Assembly: GCF_035282405.1 (NCBI RefSeq) | Contig: NZ_JAYKBP010000007.1 | Location: 1 to 45,866, forward strand | Direction of reading: 5' to 3' | From: Parvimonas sp035282405 | Lineage (GTDB): Bacteria; Bacillota; Clostridia; Tissierellales; Peptoniphilaceae | Length of the DNA stretch: 45,866 nucleotides | Part shown: in pieces, positions 7,684 through 16,840 of the stretch | Position numbering within the stretch: position 1 is the stretch's first letter | Layout: every line of letters begins with the position of its first letter | Notes under the pieces: model-generated | What the model was told of the DNA's origin: nothing | What the model saw: the letters and a program-made list of their open reading frames with translations, nothing else | Database searches by the model: none | Translations under genes and position numbers: made by a program

Positions 7684-8814
7684 ATGATAAATATTAATGT
7701 ATTATTGATTCTAAATTGTATAATTTATGTTCATAATTTTGAAAAAGATGATGTGCAAGAAAAAATAGTAGGTAAAAACATCTATGAAATATTTGATTTT
7801 ATTAGGAATAAAAAAGATTCTTCAGGATTTTATCCTGCAGAAATAAATGAGGAAGAATTTTCAGTTATTCTAAATACAATTGAACATAATAAACAAATTT
7901 ACGAAAAAATAAAAATAGTTGATGTAGATAATTCAATCTATGGAAATGCTTCCGGAACAGATAGAGTTGTAAATGCAACTTTTCTGTTTGAAGACGACTT
8001 GATTATAATCTATAAAGGAACTGCAGGGGATTTTGAATGGAAGGACAATGTAGAAGGAACTTATAATATAACAGATACTAAACAACAAAGAATAGCTTTG
8101 AAATATTTTGATGAAATGGTTAAAAAATTTAAAAATGTAAAAAATATATATGTTTCAGGGCATTCTAAAGGTGGAAATAAAGCTCAATATATTGGAGTTT
8201 TAAGGGGAAATATGTCTAAGTTAAAAAAGGTGTATTCTTTTGATGGACAAGGCTTCAACGATAATTTCTTAAAAAAATATAATAAAGAAATTGAGTTAAA
8301 TAAATACAAAATTTTTAATATTTGTAATGAATATGATTATGTGAATATTTTAATGCATTCTGTATCTAACAAGATTTTTATAAAGTCTATTACCAATGTG
8401 GGAAATGAGAATAATAGATATTCTAAAATAATTCATAGATTAGGTGGGGTACATTCTCCTTATTCAATGTTTAAAAACGAAAATGGAATTTTAACTTTAA
8501 ATGATGTTGTTGAACAAAGTGAACTTATGAAAAATTTTGAAAATCTATTTGAATACTATAATGCTAATATGGAAGAAGAAGATAATAAATTTATGTATTA
8601 TAGAATGTCCTTGTTGATGATGGACTCTGGGAAAGAGGTTTTTGGGGAGGAATGTCCTACTCCTCCTAAGGGATATTTTAAAAGATTTGCAAAACTTACA
8701 AGAGATTTTACAAAAAACGAAAGTGGTCTAAGCTATTCTCAGATAATAAGGCTTTTTAAACCAGTATTTTCAGATATAGGCTCAATAATTTTAAGAGGAA
8801 GAATTTCAAAGTAA
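7684..8814 (+). CDS. DUF2974 / Mbeg1-like alpha/beta hydrolase
   Basis: A 376-aa protein with an alpha/beta-hydrolase core. The nucleophile elbow VSGHSKGG places the catalytic serine at 161. It follows the LIIIYKGTAGDFEWKDN segment, which is typical of the DUF2974 (Mbeg1-like) lipase-related family. A likely acid lies in the YSFDGQGF strand (about 190) and a likely histidine in GGVHSPYSMF. The family is common in Firmicutes and its substrates are mostly unknown; an ester or lipid is the best guess. No clear signal peptide is present, so it is probably cytosolic. AGGAG is placed correctly before the start. Confidence 0.8.
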   Translation: MININVLLILNCIIYVHNFEKDDVQEKIVGKNIYEIFDFIRNKKDSSGFYPAEINEEEFSVILNTIEHNKQIYEKIKIVDVDNSIYGNASGTDRVVNATFLFEDDLIIIYKGTAGDFEWKDNVEGTYNITDTKQQRIALKYFDEMVKKFKNVKNIYVSGHSKGGNKAQYIGVLRGNMSKLKKVYSFDGQGFNDNFLKKYNKEIELNKYKIFNICNEYDYVNILMHSVSNKIFIKSITNVGNENNRYSKIIHRLGGVHSPYSMFKNENGILTLNDVVEQSELMKNFENLFEYYNANMEEEDNKFMYYRMSLLMMDSGKEVFGEECPTPPKGYFKRFAKLTRDFTKNESGLSYSQIIRLFKPVFSDIGSIILRGRISK

Positions 8815-8930
8815 TAATTTAAAAATATATTATTTTAATTTGATTAAAAACTTCTCTTTTAGAGTAGTTTTTATTTTTTACTAATACTTTATTTTTGTAA
8901 AATTTTTTTGTGAAATTAATTATAAAAATG

Positions 8931-8959
8931 TTGACTTTTGTATATATAAATGTTAGAAT
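8931..8959 (+). promoter_or_regulatory. Promoter of the str operon
   Basis: TTGACT, 17 bases and TAGAAT with an extended TGT before the -10. It lies about 70 bases before rpsL. Confidence 0.8.
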
Positions 8960-9026
8960 ATTTAGGTACATTTAATAATGTATAGTTATGTGCATTTTTA
9001 AAAAAGATATTTAAGGAGGTGAAGAA

Positions 9027-9437
9027 ATGCCAACTATTAACCAGTTAATTAAACAAGGAAGACAAAAAGCTGTAACTAAATCTAAAGCACCAGCATTAAG
9101 TTTCAATTTTAATACTCTTAAAAAGAGAAGTACTGCTAGTGAATCACCACAAAAAAGAGGTGTATGTACAGCTGTAAGAACTGTAACTCCTAAGAAACCT
9201 AACTCAGCGTTACGTAAGGTTGCCAGAGTTAGATTAACAAATGGAATGGAAGTCGCAGCTTATATTCCAGGTATAGGTCATAACCTTCAAGAACACAGCG
9301 TTGTGCTTATTAGAGGGGGAAGAGTAAAGGACCTTCCAGGGGTTAGATATCATATAGTTAGAGGTACATTAGATACTGCAGGGGTAGCTAACAGAAAACA
9401 AGGAAGATCTAAATACGGAGCTAAAAGACCTAAATAA
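9027..9437 (+). CDS. rpsL: Ribosomal protein S12
   Basis: A 136-aa small-subunit protein at the decoding centre. It has the Firmicutes-type insertion near residues 20-40 and the conserved motifs TPKKPNSALRK and GGRVKDLPGVRYH. The lysines that are changed in classical streptomycin resistance are both the wild-type residue. It is the first gene of rpsL-rpsG-fusA-tuf. AAGGAGGTG lies just before the ATG. Confidence 0.98.
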   Translation: MPTINQLIKQGRQKAVTKSKAPALSFNFNTLKKRSTASESPQKRGVCTAVRTVTPKKPNSALRKVARVRLTNGMEVAAYIPGIGHNLQEHSVVLIRGGRVKDLPGVRYHIVRGTLDTAGVANRKQGRSKYGAKRPK

Positions 9438-9566
9438 TTAAACTGATGTGGCAGAAATGTTTTATTAATTAGAGTTTAACTTTATAATACATACATTTGT
9501 GTGCTTATCAGCAAGAAAATCGCTGAGTACCAGTGATACTACTAATATAGTAAGGAGGGAAGAAAG
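9438..9566 (+). promoter_or_regulatory. Long rpsL-rpsG spacer with possible S7-binding leader
   Basis: The 129-base spacer can form a long-range stem TTAAACT (9438-9444) with AGTTTAA (9473-9479) and a local stem TCAGC/GCTGA. In E. coli the S7 protein represses the operon by binding the rpsL-rpsG spacer. A similar role here is inference. A TATAAT at 9483-9488 could be an internal promoter but has no good -35. Confidence 0.4.
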
Positions 9567-10037
9567 GTGCCAAGAAAAGGACATGTTCCAAAGAGAGAGG
9601 TAATGCCAGATCCAATTTACGGAGATGTGGTTGTTACTAAACTTATAAACAACATTATGCTTGACGGTAAAAAAGGAATTGCTCAAGCTATCGTTTACGG
9701 TGCATTTGAAATCGTAAGAGAAAAAACTGGCGAAGAACCAACTGAAGTTTTCAGAAAAGCTTTAGAAAACATAATGCCTGTTTTAGAAATAAAAGCAAGA
9801 CGTATAGGTGGGGCAACATACCAAGTGCCTATTCAAGTTAGACCTGAAAGAAGACAAACTTTAGGTTTAAGATGGTTAGTAACTTACTCTAGAAATAGAG
9901 GAGAAAAAACTATGAAAGAAAGACTTGCAAAAGAAATTTTAGATGCCGTTAATAACACTGGAGCAAGTGTTAAGAAGAGAGAAGACACTCATAAGATGGC
10001 TGAAGCTAACAAGGCTTTTGCTCATTACGGATTCTAA
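9567..10037 (+). CDS. rpsG: Ribosomal protein S7
   Basis: A 156-aa protein that nucleates assembly of the 30S head. The sequence is the usual PRKGHVPKREVMPDP start, the GGATYQVPIQVRPERRQTL segment and a basic C-terminus ending in FAHYGF. The start is GTG, set by AAGGAGGG about nine bases before it. It is the second gene of the str operon. Confidence 0.98.
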   Translation: MPRKGHVPKREVMPDPIYGDVVVTKLINNIMLDGKKGIAQAIVYGAFEIVREKTGEEPTEVFRKALENIMPVLEIKARRIGGATYQVPIQVRPERRQTLGLRWLVTYSRNRGEKTMKERLAKEILDAVNNTGASVKKREDTHKMAEANKAFAHYGF

Positions 10038-10076
10038 TATAGGAATTTTATTTAAAAGGAAAGGGGAAATGCTATT

Positions 10077-12152
10077 GTGGCAAGACAATATTCACTTGAA
10101 AATACAAGAAATATTGGTATAATGGCGCATATCGATGCTGGTAAAACAACAGTAACAGAAAGAATGCTTTATTATACAGGAAAGATCCACAAAATAGGTG
10201 ATACTCATGAAGGTGCTGCACAAATGGACTGGATGGAGCAAGAAAAAGAAAGAGGTATCACTATTTGTTCGGCTGCTACAACTTGTGTATGGAATGATAC
10301 AAGAATTAACATCATTGACACTCCAGGACACGTTGACTTTACTGTAGAAGTTGAAAGATCTTTAAGAGTTCTTGACGGCTCAGTTGCACTTTTTGATGCA
10401 AAGAGCGGTGTAGAACCACAATCAGAAACTGTTTGGAGACAAGCAGATAAATATGGCGTACCACGTATTTGCTTTATAAATAAAATGGATGCTACTGGAG
10501 CTAATTACTATGACTCTATCGAAACAATTAAGGATAAGTTAAAAGCTAATCCAGTTCCTGTTCAAATTCCTATCGGAGCTGAATCAGAATTCGTTGGAGT
10601 AATTGACTTAGTTTCAATGCATGCCATTATTTATAAAAACGACTTAGGTACAGATATAGAAGAAACTGATATTCCAGATGCTTATAAAGATAAAGCAGAA
10701 GAATATCGTCAAAACTTATTGGAAGCATTAGCTGAAACAGATGAGTTTATTATGGAAAAATATTTAGAAGGAGAAGCTATTTCACCATCTGAATTAAGAG
10801 AAGCAATAAGAAGAGCTACTATTAATCTATCAATAAACCCAGTACTTTGTGGTTCAGCTTATAAGAACAAAGGGGTTCAACCTTTATTAAATGCTATCGT
10901 GGCTTATATGCCATCTCCATTAGACATACCTGCTATTGAAGGTGTGGGTGATGATGAACAACCAGTAGAAAGACATGCTTCAGATGAAGAACCTTTCTCA
11001 GCATTAGCATTTAAAATCGTAGCTGACCCATTTGTTGGAAAGCTTGCATATTTCAGAGTATATTCAGGAACTTTAGAAGCAGGTTCTTATGTATATAACT
11101 CAACAAAGGGCAAAAAAGAAAGAATTGGTAGAATTCTTATGATGCATGCTAACAAAAGAGAAGAAGTTGAAAGTGTATCAGCAGGAGACATTGCAGCAGC
11201 AGTTGGTCTAAAAGATACTACAACTGGAGATACTCTTTGTGATATGAATAGTCATGTAATCCTTGAAAAGATGGAATTCCCAGAACCAGTTATTTCTGTT
11301 GCTATCGAACCAAAAACAAAAGCATCTCAAGAAAAAATGAGTATAGCTTTACACAAATTAGCAGAAGAAGATCCTACTTTTAGAACTTATACTGACGAAG
11401 AAACTGGCCAAACAATTATTTCAGGTATGGGTGAATTACACTTAGAAATCATTGTTGACAGACTTTTAAGAGAGTTCAAAGTAGAAGCTAATATAGGTAA
11501 TCCACAAGTTTCTTACAGAGAATCAATTTCTCAAGGTGCAGAAGCTGAAGGAAAATACATCAGACAATCTGGTGGTAGTGGACAATATGGACACTGTAAA
11601 ATTAAAATTGAACCTCAAGAAGCTGGTAAAGGCTTTGAGTTTGTAAATAATATCGTGGGGGGAGCTATTCCAAAAGAATATATCGGACCTGTTCAAAAAG
11701 GTATTGAAGAAGCAACTCAAGCGGGTGTACTTGCAGGATATCCTGTTTTAGATGTTAAAGTTACTTTGTATGATGGTTCATACCATGAAGTTGACTCATC
11801 TGAAATGGCATTCAAAATTGCTGGTTCAATGGCATTTAGACAAGCAGTTTCAAAAGCTGCACCAGTTCTATTAGAACCAATGATGAAAGTTGAGATAACA
11901 ACTCCGGATGAATATTTAGGAGATGTTATGGGAGATGTTTCATCAAGAAGAGGTAGAATTCAAGGAATGAATCCTAAAAATGGAGTTCATGTACTTGATG
12001 CATATATACCTTTAGCTGAAATGTTTGGGTATGCAACAGACTTAAGAAGTAATACTCAAGGTCGTGCAACATATTCAATGCAATTCGATCATTATGAAAA
12101 AGTGCCTCAAGCAATTTCTGAAAAAGTAATTGGCGAGAGAGCAAAAAAATAG
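10077..12152 (+). CDS. fusA: Elongation factor G
   Basis: A 691-aa translocation GTPase. The P-loop AHIDAGKT is at 17-24, the switch region contains ERGITI, and DTPGHVDF and NKMD complete the GTP site. Domains II to V follow in the usual order, with RGRIQGM near the C-terminus. The start is GTG with AAAGGAAAGGGG upstream. It lies 39 bases after rpsG and 20 before tuf, the classical str-operon arrangement. The length is normal and nothing is missing. Confidence 0.98.
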   Translation: MARQYSLENTRNIGIMAHIDAGKTTVTERMLYYTGKIHKIGDTHEGAAQMDWMEQEKERGITICSAATTCVWNDTRINIIDTPGHVDFTVEVERSLRVLDGSVALFDAKSGVEPQSETVWRQADKYGVPRICFINKMDATGANYYDSIETIKDKLKANPVPVQIPIGAESEFVGVIDLVSMHAIIYKNDLGTDIEETDIPDAYKDKAEEYRQNLLEALAETDEFIMEKYLEGEAISPSELREAIRRATINLSINPVLCGSAYKNKGVQPLLNAIVAYMPSPLDIPAIEGVGDDEQPVERHASDEEPFSALAFKIVADPFVGKLAYFRVYSGTLEAGSYVYNSTKGKKERIGRILMMHANKREEVESVSAGDIAAAVGLKDTTTGDTLCDMNSHVILEKMEFPEPVISVAIEPKTKASQEKMSIALHKLAEEDPTFRTYTDEETGQTIISGMGELHLEIIVDRLLREFKVEANIGNPQVSYRESISQGAEAEGKYIRQSGGSGQYGHCKIKIEPQEAGKGFEFVNNIVGGAIPKEYIGPVQKGIEEATQAGVLAGYPVLDVKVTLYDGSYHEVDSSEMAFKIAGSMAFRQAVSKAAPVLLEPMMKVEITTPDEYLGDVMGDVSSRRGRIQGMNPKNGVHVLDAYIPLAEMFGYATDLRSNTQGRATYSMQFDHYEKVPQAISEKVIGERAKK

Positions 12153-12172
12153 ATTAGGAGGACATTAGTAAA

Positions 12173-13366
12173 ATGGCTAAGCAAAAATTTGAAAGAACTA
12201 AACCACACGTTAATATCGGAACTATTGGTCACGTTGACCATGGTAAAACTACTTTAACTGCAGCTATCACTTTAGTATTAAATAAGAGATTTGGTACTGG
12301 TGAATTCGTTGATTATGCAAATATCGACAAGGCTCCAGAAGAAAGAGAAAGAGGAATCACAATTTCAACTTCTCACGTTGAATATGAAACAGCTAACAGA
12401 CACTATGCACACGTTGACTGTCCAGGACACGCTGACTATGTAAAGAACATGATTACAGGTGCTGCACAAATGGATGGAGCTATCTTAGTAGTAAGTGCTG
12501 CTGATGGTCCAATGCCTCAAACAAGAGAACATATATTACTTGCAAGACAAGTAGGAGTTCCTAAAATAGCTGTATTCTTAAATAAAGAAGATCAAGTTGA
12601 TGATCCAGAATTAATCGAACTTGTTGAAATGGAAGTTAGAGAATTATTAAATGAATATGAATATGATGGAGATAATACTCCAATCGTAGTTGGTTCAGCA
12701 TTAAAAGCTCTTGAAGAACCAGATGGAGAATGGGGAGACAAAATCGTTAAATTAATGGAAGAAGTTGACGCATTCATCCCAGAACCAGTTAGAGACATTG
12801 ATAACCCATTCTTAATGCCAGTTGAAGACGTATTCTCAATTACTGGTAGAGGAACTGTTGCTACAGGTAGAGTAGAAAAAGGTAAAGTAAAAGTTCAAGA
12901 TAACGTTGAATTAGTAGGTTTAACAACTGAAAGAAGAACAGTTGTTGTAACTGGTGTTGAAATGTTCAAGAAAATGTTAGATGAAGCTGCTGCTGGAGAT
13001 AACATTGGTCTTCTATTAAGAGGTGTTCAAAGAAACGAAATCCAAAGAGGACAAGTTCTTTCAAAACCAGGAACAATTAATCCACATACTAAATTCGAAT
13101 CAGAAGTTTACGTATTAACTAAAGAAGAAGGTGGAAGACACACTCCATTCTTCTCAGGATATAGACCACAATTCTACTTCAGAACAACTGACGTAACTGG
13201 TAATATCCAATTAGAAGAAGGCGTTGAAATGGTTATGCCTGGAGATAATGCTAAATTTATAATCGAATTAATCACTCCAATCGCTATTGATGAAGGTTTA
13301 AGATTTGCCATCAGAGAAGGTGGAAGAACAGTAGGATCAGGCGTTGTTACTAAGATTTTAGCATAA
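12173..13366 (+). CDS. tuf: Elongation factor Tu
   Basis: A 397-aa GTPase that delivers aminoacyl-tRNA to the ribosome. GHVDHGKT is at 19-26, ERGITI in switch 1, DCPGHADYVKN in switch 2, and the guanine site NKED is within LNKEDQ. The two beta-barrel domains follow and end in VGSGVVTKILA. Codon choice is clearly that of a highly expressed gene. It is the last gene of the str operon, with AGGAGG upstream and a strong terminator after it. Confidence 0.98.
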   Translation: MAKQKFERTKPHVNIGTIGHVDHGKTTLTAAITLVLNKRFGTGEFVDYANIDKAPEERERGITISTSHVEYETANRHYAHVDCPGHADYVKNMITGAAQMDGAILVVSAADGPMPQTREHILLARQVGVPKIAVFLNKEDQVDDPELIELVEMEVRELLNEYEYDGDNTPIVVGSALKALEEPDGEWGDKIVKLMEEVDAFIPEPVRDIDNPFLMPVEDVFSITGRGTVATGRVEKGKVKVQDNVELVGLTTERRTVVVTGVEMFKKMLDEAAAGDNIGLLLRGVQRNEIQRGQVLSKPGTINPHTKFESEVYVLTKEEGGRHTPFFSGYRPQFYFRTTDVTGNIQLEEGVEMVMPGDNAKFIIELITPIAIDEGLRFAIREGGRTVGSGVVTKILA

Positions 13367-13382
13367 TTATACTGATAATTTT

Positions 13383-13408
13383 AAAAGGGGACTTTGTAGT
13401 TCCCTTTT
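13383..13408 (+). terminator. Terminator of the str operon
   Basis: An 11-bp stem AAAAGGGGACT/AGTTCCCTTTT with one G-T pair and a 4-nt loop runs into TTTTTTT. Confidence 0.9.
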
Positions 13409-13565
13409 TTTATGTTCAAAAGAATTCAAAATATTAAATAATTGAGGGATGTTTATTTTTAAAAAGAATAATTATACAATAAACTTTATTTATTTTCAGT
13501 TTTATATACTTCAAATTATAAAAAAAATTAGAAAATATAAAGATGATTTTTTCAGTCCATATGCC

Positions 13566-13594
13566 TTGCAAGTTTTTATGTTTTATGTTAATAT
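13566..13594 (+). promoter_or_regulatory. Promoter of brnQ
   Basis: TTGCAA, 17 bases and TAATAT. It lies about 35 bases before the ATG at 13630, inside the longer upstream open frame, which supports the downstream start. Confidence 0.6.
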
Positions 13595-13629
13595 ATTTTA
13601 AGAAATCGTTTTTTATATTAGGAGGAATT

Positions 13630-15048
13630 ATGAAAAAAGAAATAAGGATAATATTTGTAATAGGCTTTAGTTTGTTTGCAATGTTCTTCGGTGCTGGAAA
13701 CCTAATATTCCCAACATTTTTGGGCTATAATTCAGGTTCTTATTGGCCTATTGCTTTTATTTTGTATATGGTTGCAGATGGGCTTTTAGCAATGATATCA
13801 CTTTATTGTGTATTTTCTTCCGGTGGTATTACAGAATTTGTAAAACCTTTAGGAAAATATTTGGGGACAATAATTTTAGTTTGTATATCTTTATGTATAG
13901 GACCCTTAGTTGCAATACCAAGAACTGGTGCAATTACTTATAATTTGGGGGTTGCAAATTTTGGATTTAAAAATTTAGTGGTAACAACTGCAATATTTTT
14001 TATAGTTACATATTTAATTTGCATAAAATCTGAAAAAATAGTTGATTTTATCGGAAGATATTTAACTCCAACATTACTTGCATTTTTGATTATTATGATT
14101 ATAACAGGAATTATATCTCCAGTTGGAGAAATTTTACCAGGTGAAAATTTACAAAAAGTTATGTATGATTCTTTTATAAATGGTTTTCAAACTTTGGATG
14201 GACTTGGTGCAGGACTTTTTAATGCAGTTATAGTGAATGCTTTAATTTTCTATAAAATTAAAAAGGAAAGAGAAAAAAAGGTAATCCTATCTTCTTCAAT
14301 TATAGCTTTTATATGTTTAAGTATTGTTTATGGGGGACTTTGTTTCTTAGGAGCAAGTTCAAAACTTAATGTTGAAGGGGCAAAGAATGGAACAGCTATT
14401 TTACTTAACTTCACAAATTTATTATTTGGTCGTTCAGGAGTTTTAATGCTTTCTGTTATAGTAATACTAGCTTGCCTCACAACTTCAGTTGCTCTTACGG
14501 GTGGAGTTGCTGAATATTTTTCAGAATTAATTCCTAAGATTCCATATAAAATTTGGGTTATAATTGTTTGTTTTGCAAGTTTTATTTTCTCTTGTCTTGG
14601 AGTAGATGCAATAATAAAATTGGCAGTTCCACTTTTATTTACATTGTATCCACCAATAATTATATTAATTTTGACGAGTATAATTAGAAATAAAATTTCT
14701 TGTAATAGATCTATAAAATATTCTGCAATAGTTGCAATAATTATTGGATTTATGACTGTATTAAATGACACATATGGAATTTTAGAATTTATAAAATTAT
14801 TACCACTTAGTTCTTTGAGTTTTGGTTATTTAATTCCATCTGCGATTGTCTTTGTAATTGTTGCATTATTTGAAAAGAATTCGGGAGATCATATTGATGT
14901 TCCTAAAGTATTAAATACTAGAATAACTTTACATGATGAAGATGTGGGAATGCTTTATTATATATCCGAAAAGATGGATGAACCAAAATCTGAAGTAATA
15001 AGAAAAGCAATTAAGAATTTATATGATGAAATAAAAGATAAAGAATAA
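13630..15048 (+). CDS. brnQ: Branched-chain amino acid carrier (BrnQ) with C-terminal ribbon-helix-helix domain
   Basis: A 472-aa protein. Residues 1 to about 415 form a twelve-helix LIVCS-family carrier, with the typical start FAMFFGAGNLIFPTFLG and the IPRTGAIT loop. It takes up leucine, isoleucine and valine with a cation. After the last helix, residues about 429-472 read as a MetJ/Arc/CopG-type ribbon-helix-helix: strand NTRITLHDE, helix DVGMLYYISEKM, turn DEPK, helix SEVIRKAIKNLYDEI. BrnQ proteins normally stop soon after helix 12. The frame is continuous. The start at 13630 is chosen because AGGAGGAATT lies immediately upstream and the promoter overlaps the longer frame. The domain would lie on the cytosolic side. 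Direct sensing and regulation by the carrier is inference. Confidence 0.9.
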   Translation: MKKEIRIIFVIGFSLFAMFFGAGNLIFPTFLGYNSGSYWPIAFILYMVADGLLAMISLYCVFSSGGITEFVKPLGKYLGTIILVCISLCIGPLVAIPRTGAITYNLGVANFGFKNLVVTTAIFFIVTYLICIKSEKIVDFIGRYLTPTLLAFLIIMIITGIISPVGEILPGENLQKVMYDSFINGFQTLDGLGAGLFNAVIVNALIFYKIKKEREKKVILSSSIIAFICLSIVYGGLCFLGASSKLNVEGAKNGTAILLNFTNLLFGRSGVLMLSVIVILACLTTSVALTGGVAEYFSELIPKIPYKIWVIIVCFASFIFSCLGVDAIIKLAVPLLFTLYPPIIILILTSIIRNKISCNRSIKYSAIVAIIIGFMTVLNDTYGILEFIKLLPLSSLSFGYLIPSAIVFVIVALFEKNSGDHIDVPKVLNTRITLHDEDVGMLYYISEKMDEPKSEVIRKAIKNLYDEIKDKE

Positions 15049-15064
15049 GAAAAAGAAAAAGAAA

Positions 15065-15095
15065 AGGTTGAGGATTTTACTCCTCAACCTATTTT
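15065..15095. terminator. Bidirectional terminator between brnQ and gpmA
   Basis: The 10-bp stem AGGTTGAGGA/TCCTCAACCT has ATTTTTG on the + side and TTTTC repeats on the minus side. It can therefore end both converging transcripts. Confidence 0.88.
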
Positions 15096-15107
15096 TGTTA
15101 AAATAAT

Positions 15108-15857
15108 TTATTTTTTCTTTGCTTGGTTTGCAACTGAATTTATTTTTACATTTATTTCATCTTGATTTCCTAAGTAATATTTATTTGTAACTTTAAAATT
15201 GTCAGCAAATTCATAAACTAAAGGAATTCCAGTTGGAATATTTACAGAAATAATTTCTTCATCTGTTAAATTATCCAAATATTTAACTAACGCTCGTAAT
15301 GAGTTCCCATGTGCAGTTATTAGAACTCTTTTTCCGTCTAACATATCTTTTTTTATAACTTCTTCATAATAAGGAATAACTCTTTCAATAGTATTTTTCA
15401 AACTTTCATTATAAGGTAATTCACTTTTATCAACATTTCTGTAAGGCTCTTGATTGTGAGGACATCTTTCATCATCCTTATCAAGTGCTGGAGGTGGAAC
15501 ATCAAAGGATCTTCTCCAAAGTTTTACTTGTTCTTCTCCATATTTTTCAGCAGTTTCAGCCTTATTTAAACCTTGTAATGCTCCATAATGTCTTTCATTT
15601 AATTTCCAAGTTTTTATAACAGGTAACCACTGTCTATCCATTCTCTCTAAAACAATATTTAAAGTGTTAATTGCTCTTTTTAAATATGAGCAGTAGCATA
15701 CATCGAAGTCGTATTCGTTTTCCTTTAGAGAAAAACCTGCTTCATTTGCTTCGATAATTCCTTTTTCTGAAAGGCCTACATCAGTCCAACCAGTAAATAA
15801 ATTCAACTTATTCCATTCGCTTTCTCCATGTCTTATTAAAACTAATTTCATTTTCAA
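15108..15857 (-). CDS. gpmA: 2,3-bisphosphoglycerate-dependent phosphoglycerate mutase
   Basis: A 249-aa glycolytic enzyme that interconverts 3- and 2-phosphoglycerate in the cytosol. The phosphohistidine motif RHGE is at 9-12 and is followed by the NLFTGWTDVGLSEKG segment. ERHYGALQGLNKAETAEKYG and the second histidine in LITAHGNSLRALVKYL are intact. The length matches the cofactor-dependent family. The first of two close ATG codons is chosen because AAGGAG is nine bases before it. It is monocistronic, with TATAAT-like sequences upstream on the minus strand. Confidence 0.96.
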   Translation of the reverse strand: MKMKLVLIRHGESEWNKLNLFTGWTDVGLSEKGIIEANEAGFSLKENEYDFDVCYCSYLKRAINTLNIVLERMDRQWLPVIKTWKLNERHYGALQGLNKAETAEKYGEEQVKLWRRSFDVPPPALDKDDERCPHNQEPYRNVDKSELPYNESLKNTIERVIPYYEEVIKKDMLDGKRVLITAHGNSLRALVKYLDNLTDEEIISVNIPTGIPLVYEFADNFKVTNKYYLGNQDEINVKINSVANQAKKK

Positions 15858-15920
15858 AAACTCCTTTAATTTTTCTTATACTAATTATATTATAAATAAC
15901 AAAACTTTACAAGAAAAAAT

Positions 15921-15949
15921 TTGTCTAATATCTATTTTAATGATAAAAT
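15921..15949 (+). promoter_or_regulatory. Promoter of potB-potC-potD
   Basis: TTGTCT, 17 bases and TAAAAT with an extended TGA. It lies about 35 bases before potB. Confidence 0.65.
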
Positions 15950-15982
15950 AATAGTTGCAATTATTTATTTTTTGGAGGAAAT

Positions 15983-16840
15983 ATGTTACGAAAATATTTA
16001 TATAGAATTAGGGCTATGCCATATTTATTATGGACGATTATATTTACGATAGTGCCTTTGTTTTTTATAATTTATTATTCTTTTAAAGTAAAAGATGAAA
16101 GCTTTGTTTTTACTTTGGATAATTACAAAAAGTTTTTCACACCAACTTATGTGAAAATTATTTTAGTATCTTTAAAATTATCCTTGATTTCAACTTTTTT
16201 ATGTCTAATTTTGGGATATCCTGCGGGACTTTTTCTAAGTAGGATAAAAAATGAAAAGCGAAGAAATGTTTTTGTCTTGCTATTCATTATGCCTTTATGG
16301 ACTAACTTTTTACTTAGAACTTACTCTTGGATGAGTATTTTTAGAGAACAGGGAATTATAAATCAAATGCTTATAAATATCGGAATTATAGAGAGTCCTA
16401 TAAAATTTTTAAACAATAACTTTGCAATTATTATAGGAATGATTTACAATTTTTTGCCTTTTATGGTACTTCCAATTTATACCGCACTTATAAATATTGA
16501 CAAAGAATATATAGAATGTGCTAAAGATTTGGGGGCTAAAGGAAAAGATTTATTTTTAAGAATTATTTTTCCACTAAGTTTTAAGGGGGTAATTTCAGGT
16601 TGCATTATGGTTTTTATGCCTTCTGTAACAACCTTTATAATATCAGACTTACTTGGGGGAAGTCAGAATATGTTAGTTGGAAATTTAATTCAAAGGGAGT
16701 TTTTACAGGCTAGAAACTGGGAAACAGGTTCAAGCATTTCCCTAATTATGATTTTTATAATTTTTGCTAGTCTTATGATTTTTAGAATGTTTATAAAGAA
16801 ATCAGATAATGAATTTGCAGAAGGACTTAAAATATGGTAA
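15983..16840 (+). CDS. potB: Spermidine/putrescine ABC transporter permease PotB
   Basis: A 285-aa inner-membrane permease with six hydrophobic segments. The EAA loop that contacts the ATPase is ECAKDLGAKGKDLFLRIIFP at about 173-192, and the early segment FIMPLWTNFLLRTYSW is characteristic of PotB. It pairs with PotC. Its stop codon overlaps the potC start by seven bases, so the two are translationally coupled. TTGGAGG precedes the start. No ATPase gene (potA) is in the operon or in this window. Confidence 0.9.
   Translation: MLRKYLYRIRAMPYLLWTIIFTIVPLFFIIYYSFKVKDESFVFTLDNYKKFFTPTYVKIILVSLKLSLISTFLCLILGYPAGLFLSRIKNEKRRNVFVLLFIMPLWTNFLLRTYSWMSIFREQGIINQMLINIGIIESPIKFLNNNFAIIIGMIYNFLPFMVLPIYTALINIDKEYIECAKDLGAKGKDLFLRIIFPLSFKGVISGCIMVFMPSVTTFIISDLLGGSQNMLVGNLIQREFLQARNWETGSSISLIMIFIIFASLMIFRMFIKKSDNEFAEGLKIW

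Noticed and set aside
13543..13629. A 29-codon N-terminal extension of BrnQ
   Set aside because: It overlaps the probable promoter, lacks a ribosome binding site, and the ATG at 13630 has AGGAGG in place.
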